Assembly: GCA_003248395.1 (NCBI GenBank)
Contig: QFNA01000051.1
Span: 1-26,969, forward strand
DNA: 26,969 nt
DNA from: Citromicrobium sp.
GTDB taxonomy: Bacteria; Pseudomonadota; Alphaproteobacteria; Sphingomonadales; Sphingomonadaceae
Direction: 5' to 3'
The notes beneath the pieces are model-generated. The model saw only the letters and a program-made list of their open reading frames with translations. It did no database searches and was not told the origin of the DNA. Positions 8,079-15,755 of the stretch are shown here, one piece after another (positions within the stretch are counted from its first letter, which is position 1; every line of letters starts with the position of its first letter). The translations under genes and the position numbers were made by a program.

Positions 8079-9365
8079 ATGGATAGCACACAATCCGCAC
8101 CGCCACGGACCATGGGCCTGTTCGGCGCTTCGCTGTTGCCGGTGAACGGGATGATCGGTGCGGGCATATTCGCCCTGCCCGCTACGCTGTTTCTCGCGGT
8201 GGGGAGTTTCGCGCCGTGGATGATGCTGCTGGGCGGGCTGCTGTTCCTGCCGCTGACGTTGACCTTTGCGTGGCTTTCGGCCCGGTTCGACCATTCGGGC
8301 GGACCGATCCTGTATGGCGAGGCGGCGTTCGGGCGCTTCGTCGGCTTCCAGGCCGGCTGGGCGCGATATGCCAGCGCAATCGTTACGGTGGCGGCAAATA
8401 CGCATGTCATGGTGTCTTACCTGGCGACGCTGTTCCCGGTGCTCGACGGTCCGGTGCTGCGGCCGTTGCTGGTGGCGGGGTTCATCGGCTTCATCACGAT
8501 CGTCAACTTGTTCAGCCTGCGCAGTTCGGTCGCGACGCTGAGCGCGCTGACGGCGGTCAAGCTGCTGCCGCTGCTGGGGCTGATCGTCGCGGGGCTGTTT
8601 GCAGGCGAGCCGCAACTGGGGCTGGTGCTGCCGCAATTTTCCGACGCCGAAAGCGTGGTGCTGCTGACCTATTACGCCTTTATCGGGTTCGAATACGTCG
8701 TTCTGCCCGCCGGTGAAATGAAGAATCCCAAGCGCGACGTGCCGCTGGCGCTGGTGGCGATGCTGGCCGCGGTGACGCTGCTCTACATGCTGGTGATCTG
8801 GGCCTATATCGCGATCGATCCGGGCGCCGCGGCGGATGCCGAGAACCCGCTGGCGCTGGCCGCTGATGCAGTCATGGGACCGGTGGGCGCAATCGCCATC
8901 GTCATCGCCGCGGCTTTCAGCATCGGAGCGAACAATTTCGCGGGCGGGATCAGCCTGCCGCGCATGACCTTCGGCATGGCCGAGCGGGGCATGCTGCCGC
9001 GCTGGTTCATGGCGGTGTCGCCGAAGCTGCATACGCCGGTCAACTCGATCCTGTTCTATGGCGCGGCGAGCATCGCCTTCGGCCTGTGGGAAGGCTTCAT
9101 GGTGCTCGCGCTGGCAGGCACGCTGACGCGCCTGCTGACCTACCTGATCGCCGCGTTCGCCCTGCCGGTGATCGAGCATCGCGATGGCGGTATCAATCCG
9201 CTGCATGCCTTCGTGTGCCTGCTGACCGTGCTGAGCACGATCTGGGTCGGCACGCATGCCGATACGCAAAGCTGGCAGGTGTTCGCGGGTCTGGTGGTGG
9301 CGGGCACGTTGCTCTATTTCGTGGCGCGGCAGGAGCGCCCGGTCGAGCCCCTGACCACGCAATAG
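8079..9365 (+). CDS. APC-superfamily amino-acid permease
   Basis: This is an inner-membrane transporter of 428 residues with about 12 hydrophobic segments. The N-terminal GMIGAGIFALPA is the glycine-rich helix 1 motif of the amino acid/polyamine/organocation superfamily, where substrate binds. FIGFEYVVLPAGEMKNPKRDVP is the helix 6 to 7 region typical of this group. I chose the ATG at 8079 (GGGGATCACG before it) because MDSTQSAPPRTMGLFGASLL starts just ahead of helix 1; the open frame extends further upstream without a credible start. The substrate cannot be told from sequence. The flavoprotein start lies two bases after the stop, so the two are very probably co-transcribed. Confidence 0.9.
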   Translation: MDSTQSAPPRTMGLFGASLLPVNGMIGAGIFALPATLFLAVGSFAPWMMLLGGLLFLPLTLTFAWLSARFDHSGGPILYGEAAFGRFVGFQAGWARYASAIVTVAANTHVMVSYLATLFPVLDGPVLRPLLVAGFIGFITIVNLFSLRSSVATLSALTAVKLLPLLGLIVAGLFAGEPQLGLVLPQFSDAESVVLLTYYAFIGFEYVVLPAGEMKNPKRDVPLALVAMLAAVTLLYMLVIWAYIAIDPGAAADAENPLALAADAVMGPVGAIAIVIAAAFSIGANNFAGGISLPRMTFGMAERGMLPRWFMAVSPKLHTPVNSILFYGAASIAFGLWEGFMVLALAGTLTRLLTYLIAAFALPVIEHRDGGINPLHAFVCLLTVLSTIWVGTHADTQSWQVFAGLVVAGTLLYFVARQERPVEPLTTQ

Positions 9366-9367
9366 CG

Positions 9368-10537
9368 GTGAGCGATTTCGACGCGATAATCCTCGGCGCC
9401 GGGGCTGCCGGGCTGATGTGCGCGGCGCGGGCCGGGCAGCGCGGCAAGCGCGTGCTGGTGCTCGAAAAGGCGGAAAGACCGGGCAAGAAGATCCTGATTT
9501 CAGGGGGCGGTCGGTGCAATTTCACCAATCTGGGCGTGGGTCCGGCCCATTACCTGTCGGCCAATCCGCATTTCGCCAAGTCTGCACTAGCGCGCTATAC
9601 GCCGCGCGATTTCCTGGCGCTGGTCGAAAGCTATGGCATTGCCTGGCACGAGAAGACGCTGGGGCAGTTGTTCTGCGATGGATCGTCTAAGCAGATCGTC
9701 GCGATGCTGCTGGAGGAATGCGCGAAGGGCGACGTCGATATCCGCTGCGGCGAGGAGATCGCCCAGGTCACGCATGACGGCGGTTTTTCGGTCACGACGA
9801 CGTCGGGCAGTTTTACGGCGGCATCGCTGGTGATTGCGACGGGGGGACCTTCGATCCCCAGGATGGGCGCAACCGGTTTCGCCTATGATCTTGCGCGGCA
9901 ATTCGGGCTCAAGGTGGTCGAGCCGCGGCCCGCGCTGGTGCCGCTGACGCTGGGTGGCGAGGAAGTCCTGTTCCGCGAGATTTCGGGCGTGTCAGCACCA
10001 ATTGTCGCTAGCGCAGGCAAGGCGCGATTTGCCGAGGCGGCGCTGTTCACCCATCGCGGGCTGTCGGGCCCGTCGATCCTGCAGGTCTCGTCCTACTGGA
10101 AACCGGGCGAGCCGGTGACCATCGATTTCCTGCCCGACCGCGCGGGCGACTGGCTGCTCGACCGCAAGCGCGACATGCCGCGGTCCACATTGCGCAGTGT
10201 CCTGCGCGAACTGCTCCCCCAGCGGCTGGCCGACATCCTGGCCGAAAAGATCGGCATCGAGACCGAATTGGGCAATGCGAGCGACAAGGCGCTCCGCGCG
10301 GCGCAGGAACGGCTCTCGCGCTGGGCATTCCGCCCCACCGGCACCGAAGGCTTCGCCAAGGCGGAGGTCACGGTGGGCGGGATCGCGACCGCCGAACTGT
10401 CGAGCAAGACCATGGAAGCGACCTCGGTTCCCGGGCTCTACGCCATCGGCGAGGCGGTCGATGTGACCGGCTGGCTGGGCGGCTACAACTTCCAGTGGGC
10501 CTGGGCGAGCGGAGTCGCGGCGGGCGAGGCGCTCTAG
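9368..10537 (+). CDS. HI0933-family FAD-dependent oxidoreductase
   Basis: The 389-residue flavoprotein has a Rossmann FAD-binding motif GAGAAGLMCA at residues 10-19. It also has the family signature GKKILISGGGRCNFTN, the ATGGPSIPRMG segment, and the C-terminal GLYAIGEAVDVTGWLGGYNFQWAWASG that closes over FAD. The family (BaiN/HI0933-like) is mostly uncharacterised, and one clade reduces bile acids, so no substrate is assigned. The start is GTG at 9368, right after the permease stop; it gives VSDFDAIILGAGAAG with the normal spacing to the dinucleotide motif. The gene looks full length and converges on the TonB receptor with seven bases between. Confidence 0.92.
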   Translation: MSDFDAIILGAGAAGLMCAARAGQRGKRVLVLEKAERPGKKILISGGGRCNFTNLGVGPAHYLSANPHFAKSALARYTPRDFLALVESYGIAWHEKTLGQLFCDGSSKQIVAMLLEECAKGDVDIRCGEEIAQVTHDGGFSVTTTSGSFTAASLVIATGGPSIPRMGATGFAYDLARQFGLKVVEPRPALVPLTLGGEEVLFREISGVSAPIVASAGKARFAEAALFTHRGLSGPSILQVSSYWKPGEPVTIDFLPDRAGDWLLDRKRDMPRSTLRSVLRELLPQRLADILAEKIGIETELGNASDKALRAAQERLSRWAFRPTGTEGFAKAEVTVGGIATAELSSKTMEATSVPGLYAIGEAVDVTGWLGGYNFQWAWASGVAAGEAL

Positions 10538-10544
10538 CCGCCGG

Positions 10545-13343
10545 TCAGAAGGCCTTGCGCAGGTCGATGCCGAGATAGCGTCCGGTCGGATCGATACGGA
10601 ACAGTTCGTAGGCTTCTGGGACGTTGCCGTCCTCGTCGGTCACGCGCCGGCGGGCATCGAAGATGTTGTCCGCCACGAGCGAGAGCCGCAGGCCCTTCAT
10701 CCAGCCTTCGTCCTTTTCGAAGACCTCGCCCAGATCGGCGAAGAGCCGCACGTCGAAGGTGACGAGGTCGTTGAAGAACAGGTCGCTCGAGCCGAGCGCA
10801 TCGCTGCCCTGCACCTCGGCCTCGCCCGTGTAGTTGCCCGACAGGCGCAAGCCGTAGCCCTGCCAGAACAGGCCGCCTTCGAGACGCGAGGTGTGGCGCG
10901 GGATCGACCCGCCCGAGAGGACCTGGCCGTCGAGCTGGTCGAACAGCGGGCCGTTTTCGGACAGCAAGACCTCGTTTTCGAGCGCAATGTTGTGATTGAA
11001 GCTGAAGAAATAGCGCGCGCGCCGGTCTTCGCTGTCACCGCCGCGACCGCGCCCGAAGGGCATGCCGCCGCCGCGACGACCTCCGCCGCTGCGCGCCTCG
11101 GCGGGCTGCGCGTCATCCGTGGCGCACAGACGGGTGCGCATCTGCGCGACCTTCTCAGGATCGATCTCTCCCGCCTCGTTGCGGAGGCGCGCGAGGATTT
11201 CTTCCGGCAGGCCGTCGAGCTGCGGCGGTTCGGCACATAGCGCGGTGCGCATGGCGGTAAACTGGCGCGCGCGTTCCTCGGCTTCTTCACCGCAGAACCG
11301 TTCGCGGGCCTGGGCGATCTTTGCGGGATCGGGATTGCCGTTTTCGTCGGTCAGGCGCGCGCGGAACTGTTCGGGGACGCCCGAAAGATCGGGTGTCCCG
11401 CCTTCGGGAAGGCTGCAGAAGGTCTCGCGCATGGCGGCCATGCGTTCGGGATTGAAACGGCCGCCGCCGGAGCGCGGCGCATCGCCCTGACCCGCACCGC
11501 GCGGCCCGCGGGCGCGATCTTCGTTGCCGCCCGTTTCCTCCGGCTCCTTGCCGATCTCGCCGCGGGTGTTGAGGCCGAAGCTGAGAACGCGGCTGCGCGT
11601 TTCGTACAGCGTCAGCGGGCGACGGTCGATCGCGAGCAATTCACCGGCAGCAGAGCGCGTCACACGATCCGGGAACGCCTGTTCGAAGGCCGCGCTGAAA
11701 CCCGGCGTGGAGGTAACATTGCGCGAACGATTGATGCCATAGTCCGCCTGGAGCCGCGTGTTTTCCCAGAAGGGCAGTTCCCAGTTGGCGCTGAATTTCC
11801 AGTCGGACTGGGTTTCGGCCTGCAAATCCGGGTTGCCGCCCGTGACGACGGTGGCGAGTACGGTGTCGCCGGTCGCATAATCGTAGACCGACTGGTTGAA
11901 CTCGTCGATCCGCGGATTACCGAGATTGGCGAGCGATGGCGCCACTTCGCGCCAGATGCGCGTCGCACTGAATGCGAGATTTTCGGTCGGACGCCAGTTC
12001 ACGCCAGCGCTCCAGTCGGCAAGCGTGCCGAAATCGGAGAGGTTTTCGAAGCCGGCATTGAGATTGAGGCTGACATCGCCGATCGCGCCGAGAAATCCGT
12101 CGCGTTCGGCCACCGGAATCGACAGGTTGACGCCGCCATTCAGGCTGCGGCGGGTGAGCGACACATCGGTATCGCTGCGGGTGTCGTCGCTGTCGATCCG
12201 GGTCCAGTCGAGCCCGACATCGAAGGTCGCCGTGAGCTCGCCCGCGGGCAATTCGATGGGATAGCCGGTCAGCGTGGCGGCGTTGTCGATCGTCCAGGTG
12301 CGACTGCGGGCAATGTCGAAACCGGTGGCATCGAAACGATCGATCTCGGTTTCGGACAAGGTGCGGTTGGCATCGGTGGTGAAGGTCGCGTTCCAGTCGC
12401 CCAGCGGCTTGTTGACGCTGCCACCGACGGAGAAGGAATCGCTGGCCGAACGCCGTTCGATCGGCGTGGCCCCATCGACGGCAAGACCCGACAAGCTGCG
12501 GGATTCGCTGCGTTCGTAAGTTCCATTGACGCTGAGCGAAGTGCCGCTGTCGATAAAGGCGCGAGCGTAATTGGCGGTCGCCTCGGCACCCCAAGTGTCC
12601 GAAATGAGGCTGCGATACTGCGCCTCGACCGGGTCGGCATTGACAGTGAGACCGCGCTCGGCCTCGGTCAGCATGCTGCCGTCCTCGACCTCGAGGTTGA
12701 AGTTGAGCCTGCCGGTTTCGCCAATGCGCAGGTAGGTCAGTTCCTGTTCGTTACGCGAATATCCGCCGCGGTCGGGCTGTTCGTATTCGACCTCTCCGGT
12801 GAACGCCTGGAAATTGGGTTTGAGGATAATGTTTACGACGCGCTGGTCGGCGGAATAGCCGAAGCGCTGCGCCACCTCTTCGGGAAACACCTCGATCTTG
12901 AGGATCGATTCGGGCGGATAGCTGCGGAATTCGCGCGGGCTGGAAACGCGCATGCCGTTGATCAGGAATACCGGTCGCCCGCCGCCACGCCCGCCGCGGG
13001 CACCGCTGCCGGTGGCCGGTTCGATTGCGGCAAGCACATCCTCGATCGAGCTCGCGCCGAAGGCGGCGATATCTTCCGAATCGAATTCGGCGACTGGCGG
13101 CTGGTCGACATAGAGCTGGCCGCGGACGCGCGTGCCCTGGACCACGATGGTGCTGCCATCGTCGGGCGCGATGACGCCGACATCGCCGGAGCCATCCTCC
13201 TCTTCGTCCTCTTGCGGCGCCGGGTCCTGGACCTGTGCGGCCGCCTCCTGCGCCTGCAGCGCCGGAGCATGGAGCGCCAGCGCAGCGGTAATCGCGATCA
13301 GCGAGGAGTAGCGGGGGAGGAGAGGTTTCAACTGAAATTCCAT
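10545..13343 (-). CDS. TonB-dependent outer-membrane receptor with Gly/Arg linkers and Cys-bounded repeats
   Basis: The 932-residue outer-membrane protein begins with a signal peptide (cleavage near ALQAQE) and an acidic stretch. A TonB-box-like IVVQGTRV and a plug domain follow (SIEDVLAAIEP, VFLINGMRV, ESILKIEVFPEEVAQRFGY). A long beta-barrel ends with a terminal Phe, as outer-membrane barrels require. It uses TonB/ExbB energy to import a ligand that I cannot name; the closest relatives I recall are sphingomonad receptors without known ligand. Residues about 638-741 are unusual: two Cys-bounded repeats framed by RSGGG and GGGRRGGG linkers, probably an extracellular loop insertion. The start ATG at 13343 agrees with the signal peptide. 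A promoter candidate lies 31-59 bases upstream. The gene is divergent from infA. Confidence 0.92.
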   Translation of the reverse strand: MEFQLKPLLPRYSSLIAITAALALHAPALQAQEAAAQVQDPAPQEDEEEDGSGDVGVIAPDDGSTIVVQGTRVRGQLYVDQPPVAEFDSEDIAAFGASSIEDVLAAIEPATGSGARGGRGGGRPVFLINGMRVSSPREFRSYPPESILKIEVFPEEVAQRFGYSADQRVVNIILKPNFQAFTGEVEYEQPDRGGYSRNEQELTYLRIGETGRLNFNLEVEDGSMLTEAERGLTVNADPVEAQYRSLISDTWGAEATANYARAFIDSGTSLSVNGTYERSESRSLSGLAVDGATPIERRSASDSFSVGGSVNKPLGDWNATFTTDANRTLSETEIDRFDATGFDIARSRTWTIDNAATLTGYPIELPAGELTATFDVGLDWTRIDSDDTRSDTDVSLTRRSLNGGVNLSIPVAERDGFLGAIGDVSLNLNAGFENLSDFGTLADWSAGVNWRPTENLAFSATRIWREVAPSLANLGNPRIDEFNQSVYDYATGDTVLATVVTGGNPDLQAETQSDWKFSANWELPFWENTRLQADYGINRSRNVTSTPGFSAAFEQAFPDRVTRSAAGELLAIDRRPLTLYETRSRVLSFGLNTRGEIGKEPEETGGNEDRARGPRGAGQGDAPRSGGGRFNPERMAAMRETFCSLPEGGTPDLSGVPEQFRARLTDENGNPDPAKIAQARERFCGEEAEERARQFTAMRTALCAEPPQLDGLPEEILARLRNEAGEIDPEKVAQMRTRLCATDDAQPAEARSGGGRRGGGMPFGRGRGGDSEDRRARYFFSFNHNIALENEVLLSENGPLFDQLDGQVLSGGSIPRHTSRLEGGLFWQGYGLRLSGNYTGEAEVQGSDALGSSDLFFNDLVTFDVRLFADLGEVFEKDEGWMKGLRLSLVADNIFDARRRVTDEDGNVPEAYELFRIDPTGRYLGIDLRKAF
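11121..11432 (-). repeat. Two Cys-bounded repeats inside the TonB receptor
   Basis: The first unit (11289-11432, 48 codons) runs from MRETFC to RERFCG. The second (11121-11252, 44 codons) runs from MRTALC to RTRLCA. Both contain a PE-hydrophobic-ARL segment, then E-x-G-x-x-DP-x-K-(I/V)-AQ-x-R. Each unit starts and ends with a Cys four to six residues from its edge. The two differ too much in DNA to be a recent duplication. Gly/Arg-rich linkers flank the pair. Confidence 0.75.
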
Positions 13344-13373
13344 CGATTTGCGTTTATGGGCCCCTCACCCCAT

Positions 13374-13402
13374 CTATTGGCGACAGGCCCCGCGCTTCTC
13401 AA
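13374..13402 (-). promoter_or_regulatory. Candidate promoter of the TonB receptor
   Basis: On the minus strand TTGAGA (13402-13397) and CAATAG (13379-13374) are separated by 17 bases, a fair match to a sigma-70 promoter. The -10 ends 30 bases before the receptor ATG. No Fur-like operator is obvious. Confidence 0.4.
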
Positions 13403-13460
13403 CGGGGTATCGCGTAACAAATCGTCGCAGGGAGCTTTCGGCTGGGTGAATGCCGAACTC

Positions 13461-13489
13461 TTCCCTTTTATCCCGCCTGCCGCTATGGG
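13461..13489 (+). promoter_or_regulatory. Candidate promoter of the infA operon
   Basis: TATGGG (13484-13489), followed by CGCGCG, resembles the -10 and GC-rich downstream context seen before tRNA-Phe and purS. The -35 at the same 17-base distance is the weak TTCCCT (13461-13466). The -10 ends 42 bases before the infA ATG. Confidence 0.35.
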
Positions 13490-13531
13490 CGCGCGACACA
13501 ACTCGACCAACTGCATGACTTAAGGATACGA

Positions 13532-13789
13532 ATGGCCAAGGAAGAACTTCTCGAAATGCGCGGGCGCGTGGTGGAGCTGCTGCCCAATGCCATGTTCCGC
13601 GTCGAGCTCGAGAACGGCCATGAAGTGCTCGGTCACACCGCCGGGAAGATGCGCAAGAACCGCATCCGCGTGCTGGTGGGTGACGAAGTCCTCTGCGAAC
13701 TGACGCCTTACGATCTGACCAAGGCGCGGATCACCTATCGGTTCATGCCGGGTCGCGGCGGGCCGGGCCAGGGTCCGGGCCCCCAGTAA
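13532..13789 (+). CDS. infA: Translation initiation factor IF-1
   Basis: IF-1 binds the ribosomal A site during initiation. The 85-residue protein is a single S1/OB fold: the opening [15 protein letters not shown], then [23 protein letters not shown] and [12 protein letters not shown], are all diagnostic. Canonical IF-1 ends near residue 72; here a Gly/Pro-rich tail (about 13 residues, ending GQGPGPQ) is added. AAGGA lies six bases before the ATG. The gene heads a tightly packed unit with maf (six bases downstream), RNase E/G and yacG, an arrangement common in alphaproteobacteria. Confidence 0.97.
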   Translation: MAKEELLEMRGRVVELLPNAMFRVELENGHEVLGHTAGKMRKNRIRVLVGDEVLCELTPYDLTKARITYRFMPGRGGPGQGPGPQ

Positions 13790-13795
13790 ACCGGA

Positions 13796-14371
13796 GTGGG
13801 CCAGCCCACGCTCATCCTCGCGTCTGCCAGCCCGCGCCGCCGCGAACTGATCGCGCGTCTGGGCCTGACACCCGACGCGATCGTTCCCGCTGACATCGAC
13901 GAAACACCGCAAAAGGCGGAACTGCCGCGCGAATACGCCAGGCGCATGGCCCGCGAGAAAGCGCAAGCCGCCGCGTCGGAGACCGGGCATGTGCTGGCCG
14001 GCGACACGGTGGTCGCAGCCGGGCGACGCATCCTGCCCAAGGCGGAGGACGAAAAGACGGCGCGCAAGTGCCTCGATCTGCTGTCCGGCCGGCGGCACCG
14101 CGTCCTTTCGGCGATTGCCCTGCGTGCGCCGGACGGGACCACGCGCGAGCGGTTGAGCGAGACCATGGTGCTGTTCAAGCGCCTGTCGGCGGAAGAGATC
14201 GATGCCTATATCGCCAGCGGGGAATGGGACGGCAAGGCCGGCGGATATGCCATCCAGGGCATCGCGGAAGGGCTGATCGCCCGCATCCAGGGCAGCCATT
14301 CGGGCGTGGTCGGACTCCCGCTTTACGAAACACGAGCCTTGTTGAAGGCGGCGGGCTTCAACATTGCCTGA
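13796..14371 (+). CDS. maf: Maf-family nucleotide pyrophosphatase
   Basis: Maf proteins hydrolyse non-canonical or modified nucleoside triphosphates in the cytoplasm and affect septum formation in some bacteria. The 191-residue protein shows the N-terminal signature LILASASPRRRELI, the catalytic Asp in VLAGDTVV, and the KAGGYAIQGIAE and GSHSGVVGLPLYET blocks. The start is GTG at 13796, giving a standard N-terminus right before the signature. It lies six bases after infA, and its end overlaps the RNase gene by eight bases. I cannot tell which Maf subfamily (dTTP/UTP or m7GTP) it belongs to. Confidence 0.93.
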   Translation: MGQPTLILASASPRRRELIARLGLTPDAIVPADIDETPQKAELPREYARRMAREKAQAAASETGHVLAGDTVVAAGRRILPKAEDEKTARKCLDLLSGRRHRVLSAIALRAPDGTTRERLSETMVLFKRLSAEEIDAYIASGEWDGKAGGYAIQGIAEGLIARIQGSHSGVVGLPLYETRALLKAAGFNIA

Positions 14372-15353
14372 CAGCAGGCAGGGCAGATGGCTGGTCGAGG
14401 ACGGGATCGGCGAACAGCGCGCCCTGCTGGTCGACGGTGACACGGTGCTGGCAGCGAAGGTGACATGGCCGGGCGACCTGCCGGTGGGCGGTATCGTTTC
14501 GGGCAGGCTCGTTTCGAAAGCCGCGGGCGCGAAGCGCGGCACGGTGCAGCTGGACAACGGTACCGAAGTGCTCGTCGACCGCATTCCCGGCGACGTGACG
14601 GAGGGGAGCATGGTGCAGCTCCGCATCACGCGCGCCGCCCTGGCCGAGCGCGGCCGGTTTAAGCGCGCGCAAGGGAGGATCGCGGGGAGGATAGCCGGAA
14701 AAGGCGATCCTATACCGGCTGTCGAGGCCGATGCCTTCAAGGCGGGCGAAATCGTCAGGCGATTTCCCGCAGGCATGTGGGAAGAAGTGTGGGATGCGAT
14801 GGCAACGGGCGACATGGCGTTCGCCGGCGGATCGCTGCTGTTCAGCGTCACCCCGGCGATGACGGTGGTCGATATCGACGGCACGCTGCCACCACGCGAC
14901 CTCGCGCTGGCTGCGGTCCCTGCGCTTGCCCGCGCATTGCAGCTCTTCGGTCTCGGCGGCTCGATTGCGATCGACTTCCCGACGATCGATTCCAGGGCGG
15001 ATCGAAAGGCGGTCGACAACGCGCTGGAGTCCGCATTGGCCGACTGGCCGCATGAACGCACCGCCATGAACGGGTTCGGGCTGGTGCATATCGTCGCCCG
15101 GCTGGAGGGTCCGTCGCTGTTGCATCGCATGGCGGTTTCGCGGGTCGGCGCCGCGGCACGCATGGCGCTGCGCAAGGCCGAGATGGTGGAGGGTCCGGGA
15201 TTAACCCTGCTGACCGTGCATCCGGCGCTGAAAGCGAAAATCCGGCCCGACTGGATTGCCGAACTCGAGCGCAGGACCGGGAGGGCGCTGCGCATCGAGA
15301 CCGACCGCGGCCTTGCGATCGAAGCGGCGCAAGCCCAGATCGTGGTGCAATGA
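14364..15353 (+). CDS. RNase E/G-family endoribonuclease (short form)
   Basis: The 329-residue protein matches the catalytic core of RNase E/G, single-strand endoribonucleases that mature rRNA and decay mRNA. The region near residues 20-90 resembles the S1-like part. The two metal-binding Asp of the DNase I-like subdomain are likely Asp170 (MTVVDIDG) and Asp204 (GSIAIDFP). It is much shorter than E. coli RNase G (489 residues), and no Zn-link CPxC is visible. Such short forms beside maf are usual in this group as I recall, so I do not call it truncated. The start is probably the TTG at 14364 inside maf, since no in-frame ATG precedes WLVEDGIG. It overlaps yacG by ATGA. A distinct full-length RNase E presumably exists elsewhere. 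Confidence 0.87.
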   Translation: MPDSRQGRWLVEDGIGEQRALLVDGDTVLAAKVTWPGDLPVGGIVSGRLVSKAAGAKRGTVQLDNGTEVLVDRIPGDVTEGSMVQLRITRAALAERGRFKRAQGRIAGRIAGKGDPIPAVEADAFKAGEIVRRFPAGMWEEVWDAMATGDMAFAGGSLLFSVTPAMTVVDIDGTLPPRDLALAAVPALARALQLFGLGGSIAIDFPTIDSRADRKAVDNALESALADWPHERTAMNGFGLVHIVARLEGPSLLHRMAVSRVGAAARMALRKAEMVEGPGLTLLTVHPALKAKIRPDWIAELERRTGRALRIETDRGLAIEAAQAQIVVQ

Positions 15354-15538
15354 CCAGACCTGCCAAGCCCTGCCCGATCTGCAAGAAGCCGCGCAGCGAG
15401 CAATTCGCGCCCTTCTGTTCGAGCCGCTGCCGCGACCGCGACCTGTCGCAATGGTTCGGCGACGGCTATTCCGTCCCGGGGCGCCCGGCCCTGCCCGAAG
15501 AAATCGCCGCAGAGGTCACCAAAGGCGGCGACGACTAG
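15350..15538 (+). CDS. yacG: DNA gyrase inhibitor YacG (zinc ribbon)
   Basis: The 62-residue protein has Cys8-x2-Cys11 and Cys23-x3-Cys27, the four zinc ligands of YacG, in CPICKKP and FCSSRCRDRDLSQW. In E. coli, YacG binds GyrB and blocks DNA binding by gyrase. The ATG at 15350 overlaps the RNase stop (ATGA), indicating translational coupling. It is the last gene of the infA operon. An acidic, disordered C-terminus is normal for the family. Confidence 0.93.
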   Translation: MTRPAKPCPICKKPRSEQFAPFCSSRCRDRDLSQWFGDGYSVPGRPALPEEIAAEVTKGGDD

Positions 15539-15549
15539 CATTTGCCCCC

Positions 15550-15578
15550 TTGCCAAGGCGGGTCAGCTTCGCCATAGG
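15550..15578 (+). promoter_or_regulatory. Promoter of tRNA-Phe
   Basis: TTGCCA (15550-15555) and CATAGG (15573-15578) are 17 bases apart, and the -10 is followed by CGCGC. The -10 ends 51 bases before the mature tRNA. The same layout, down to the CATAGGCGCG string, stands before purS. Confidence 0.6.
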
Positions 15579-15629
15579 CGCGCACTCATTGCTCGCGGGG
15601 CAGATGTTCCTCCGCCGCAGAGACAATGT

Positions 15630-15704
15630 GCCCGGGTAGCTCAGTGGTAGAGCAGACGACTGAAAATCGTCGTGTCGGTGGTTCGACTCCGCCCCTGGGC
15701 ACCA
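15630..15704 (+). tRNA. tRNA-Phe (GAA)
   Basis: The 75-nt cloverleaf includes an encoded CCA. The acceptor stem GCCCGGG pairs with CCTGGGC (one G-T pair). The anticodon stem GACGA pairs with TCGTC around the loop CTGAAAA, giving anticodon GAA. The T-arm GGTGG/CCGCC holds the TTCGACT loop. An open frame of the antiporter runs backwards into the tRNA, but its real start is downstream. Confidence 0.97.
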
Positions 15705-15755
15705 CTTCCCCAAGCCGTCTTTCGCTCTGCATCATCCCCCGCTAGGCAGCGTGGC

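Noticed and set aside
13387..13407. CCCCG/CGGGG hairpin between the TonB receptor and infA
   Set aside because: It is only five base pairs with no T-run, and it sits between divergent genes where no terminator is needed.
15630..15704. tRNA-Phe as an integration site
   Set aside because: No integrase gene and no direct repeat of the tRNA 3' end were found downstream in the window.
15672..15755. N-terminal extension of the antiporter into tRNA-Phe
   Set aside because: It would place a start codon inside the tRNA. The ATG at 15756 gives the normal family N-terminus.
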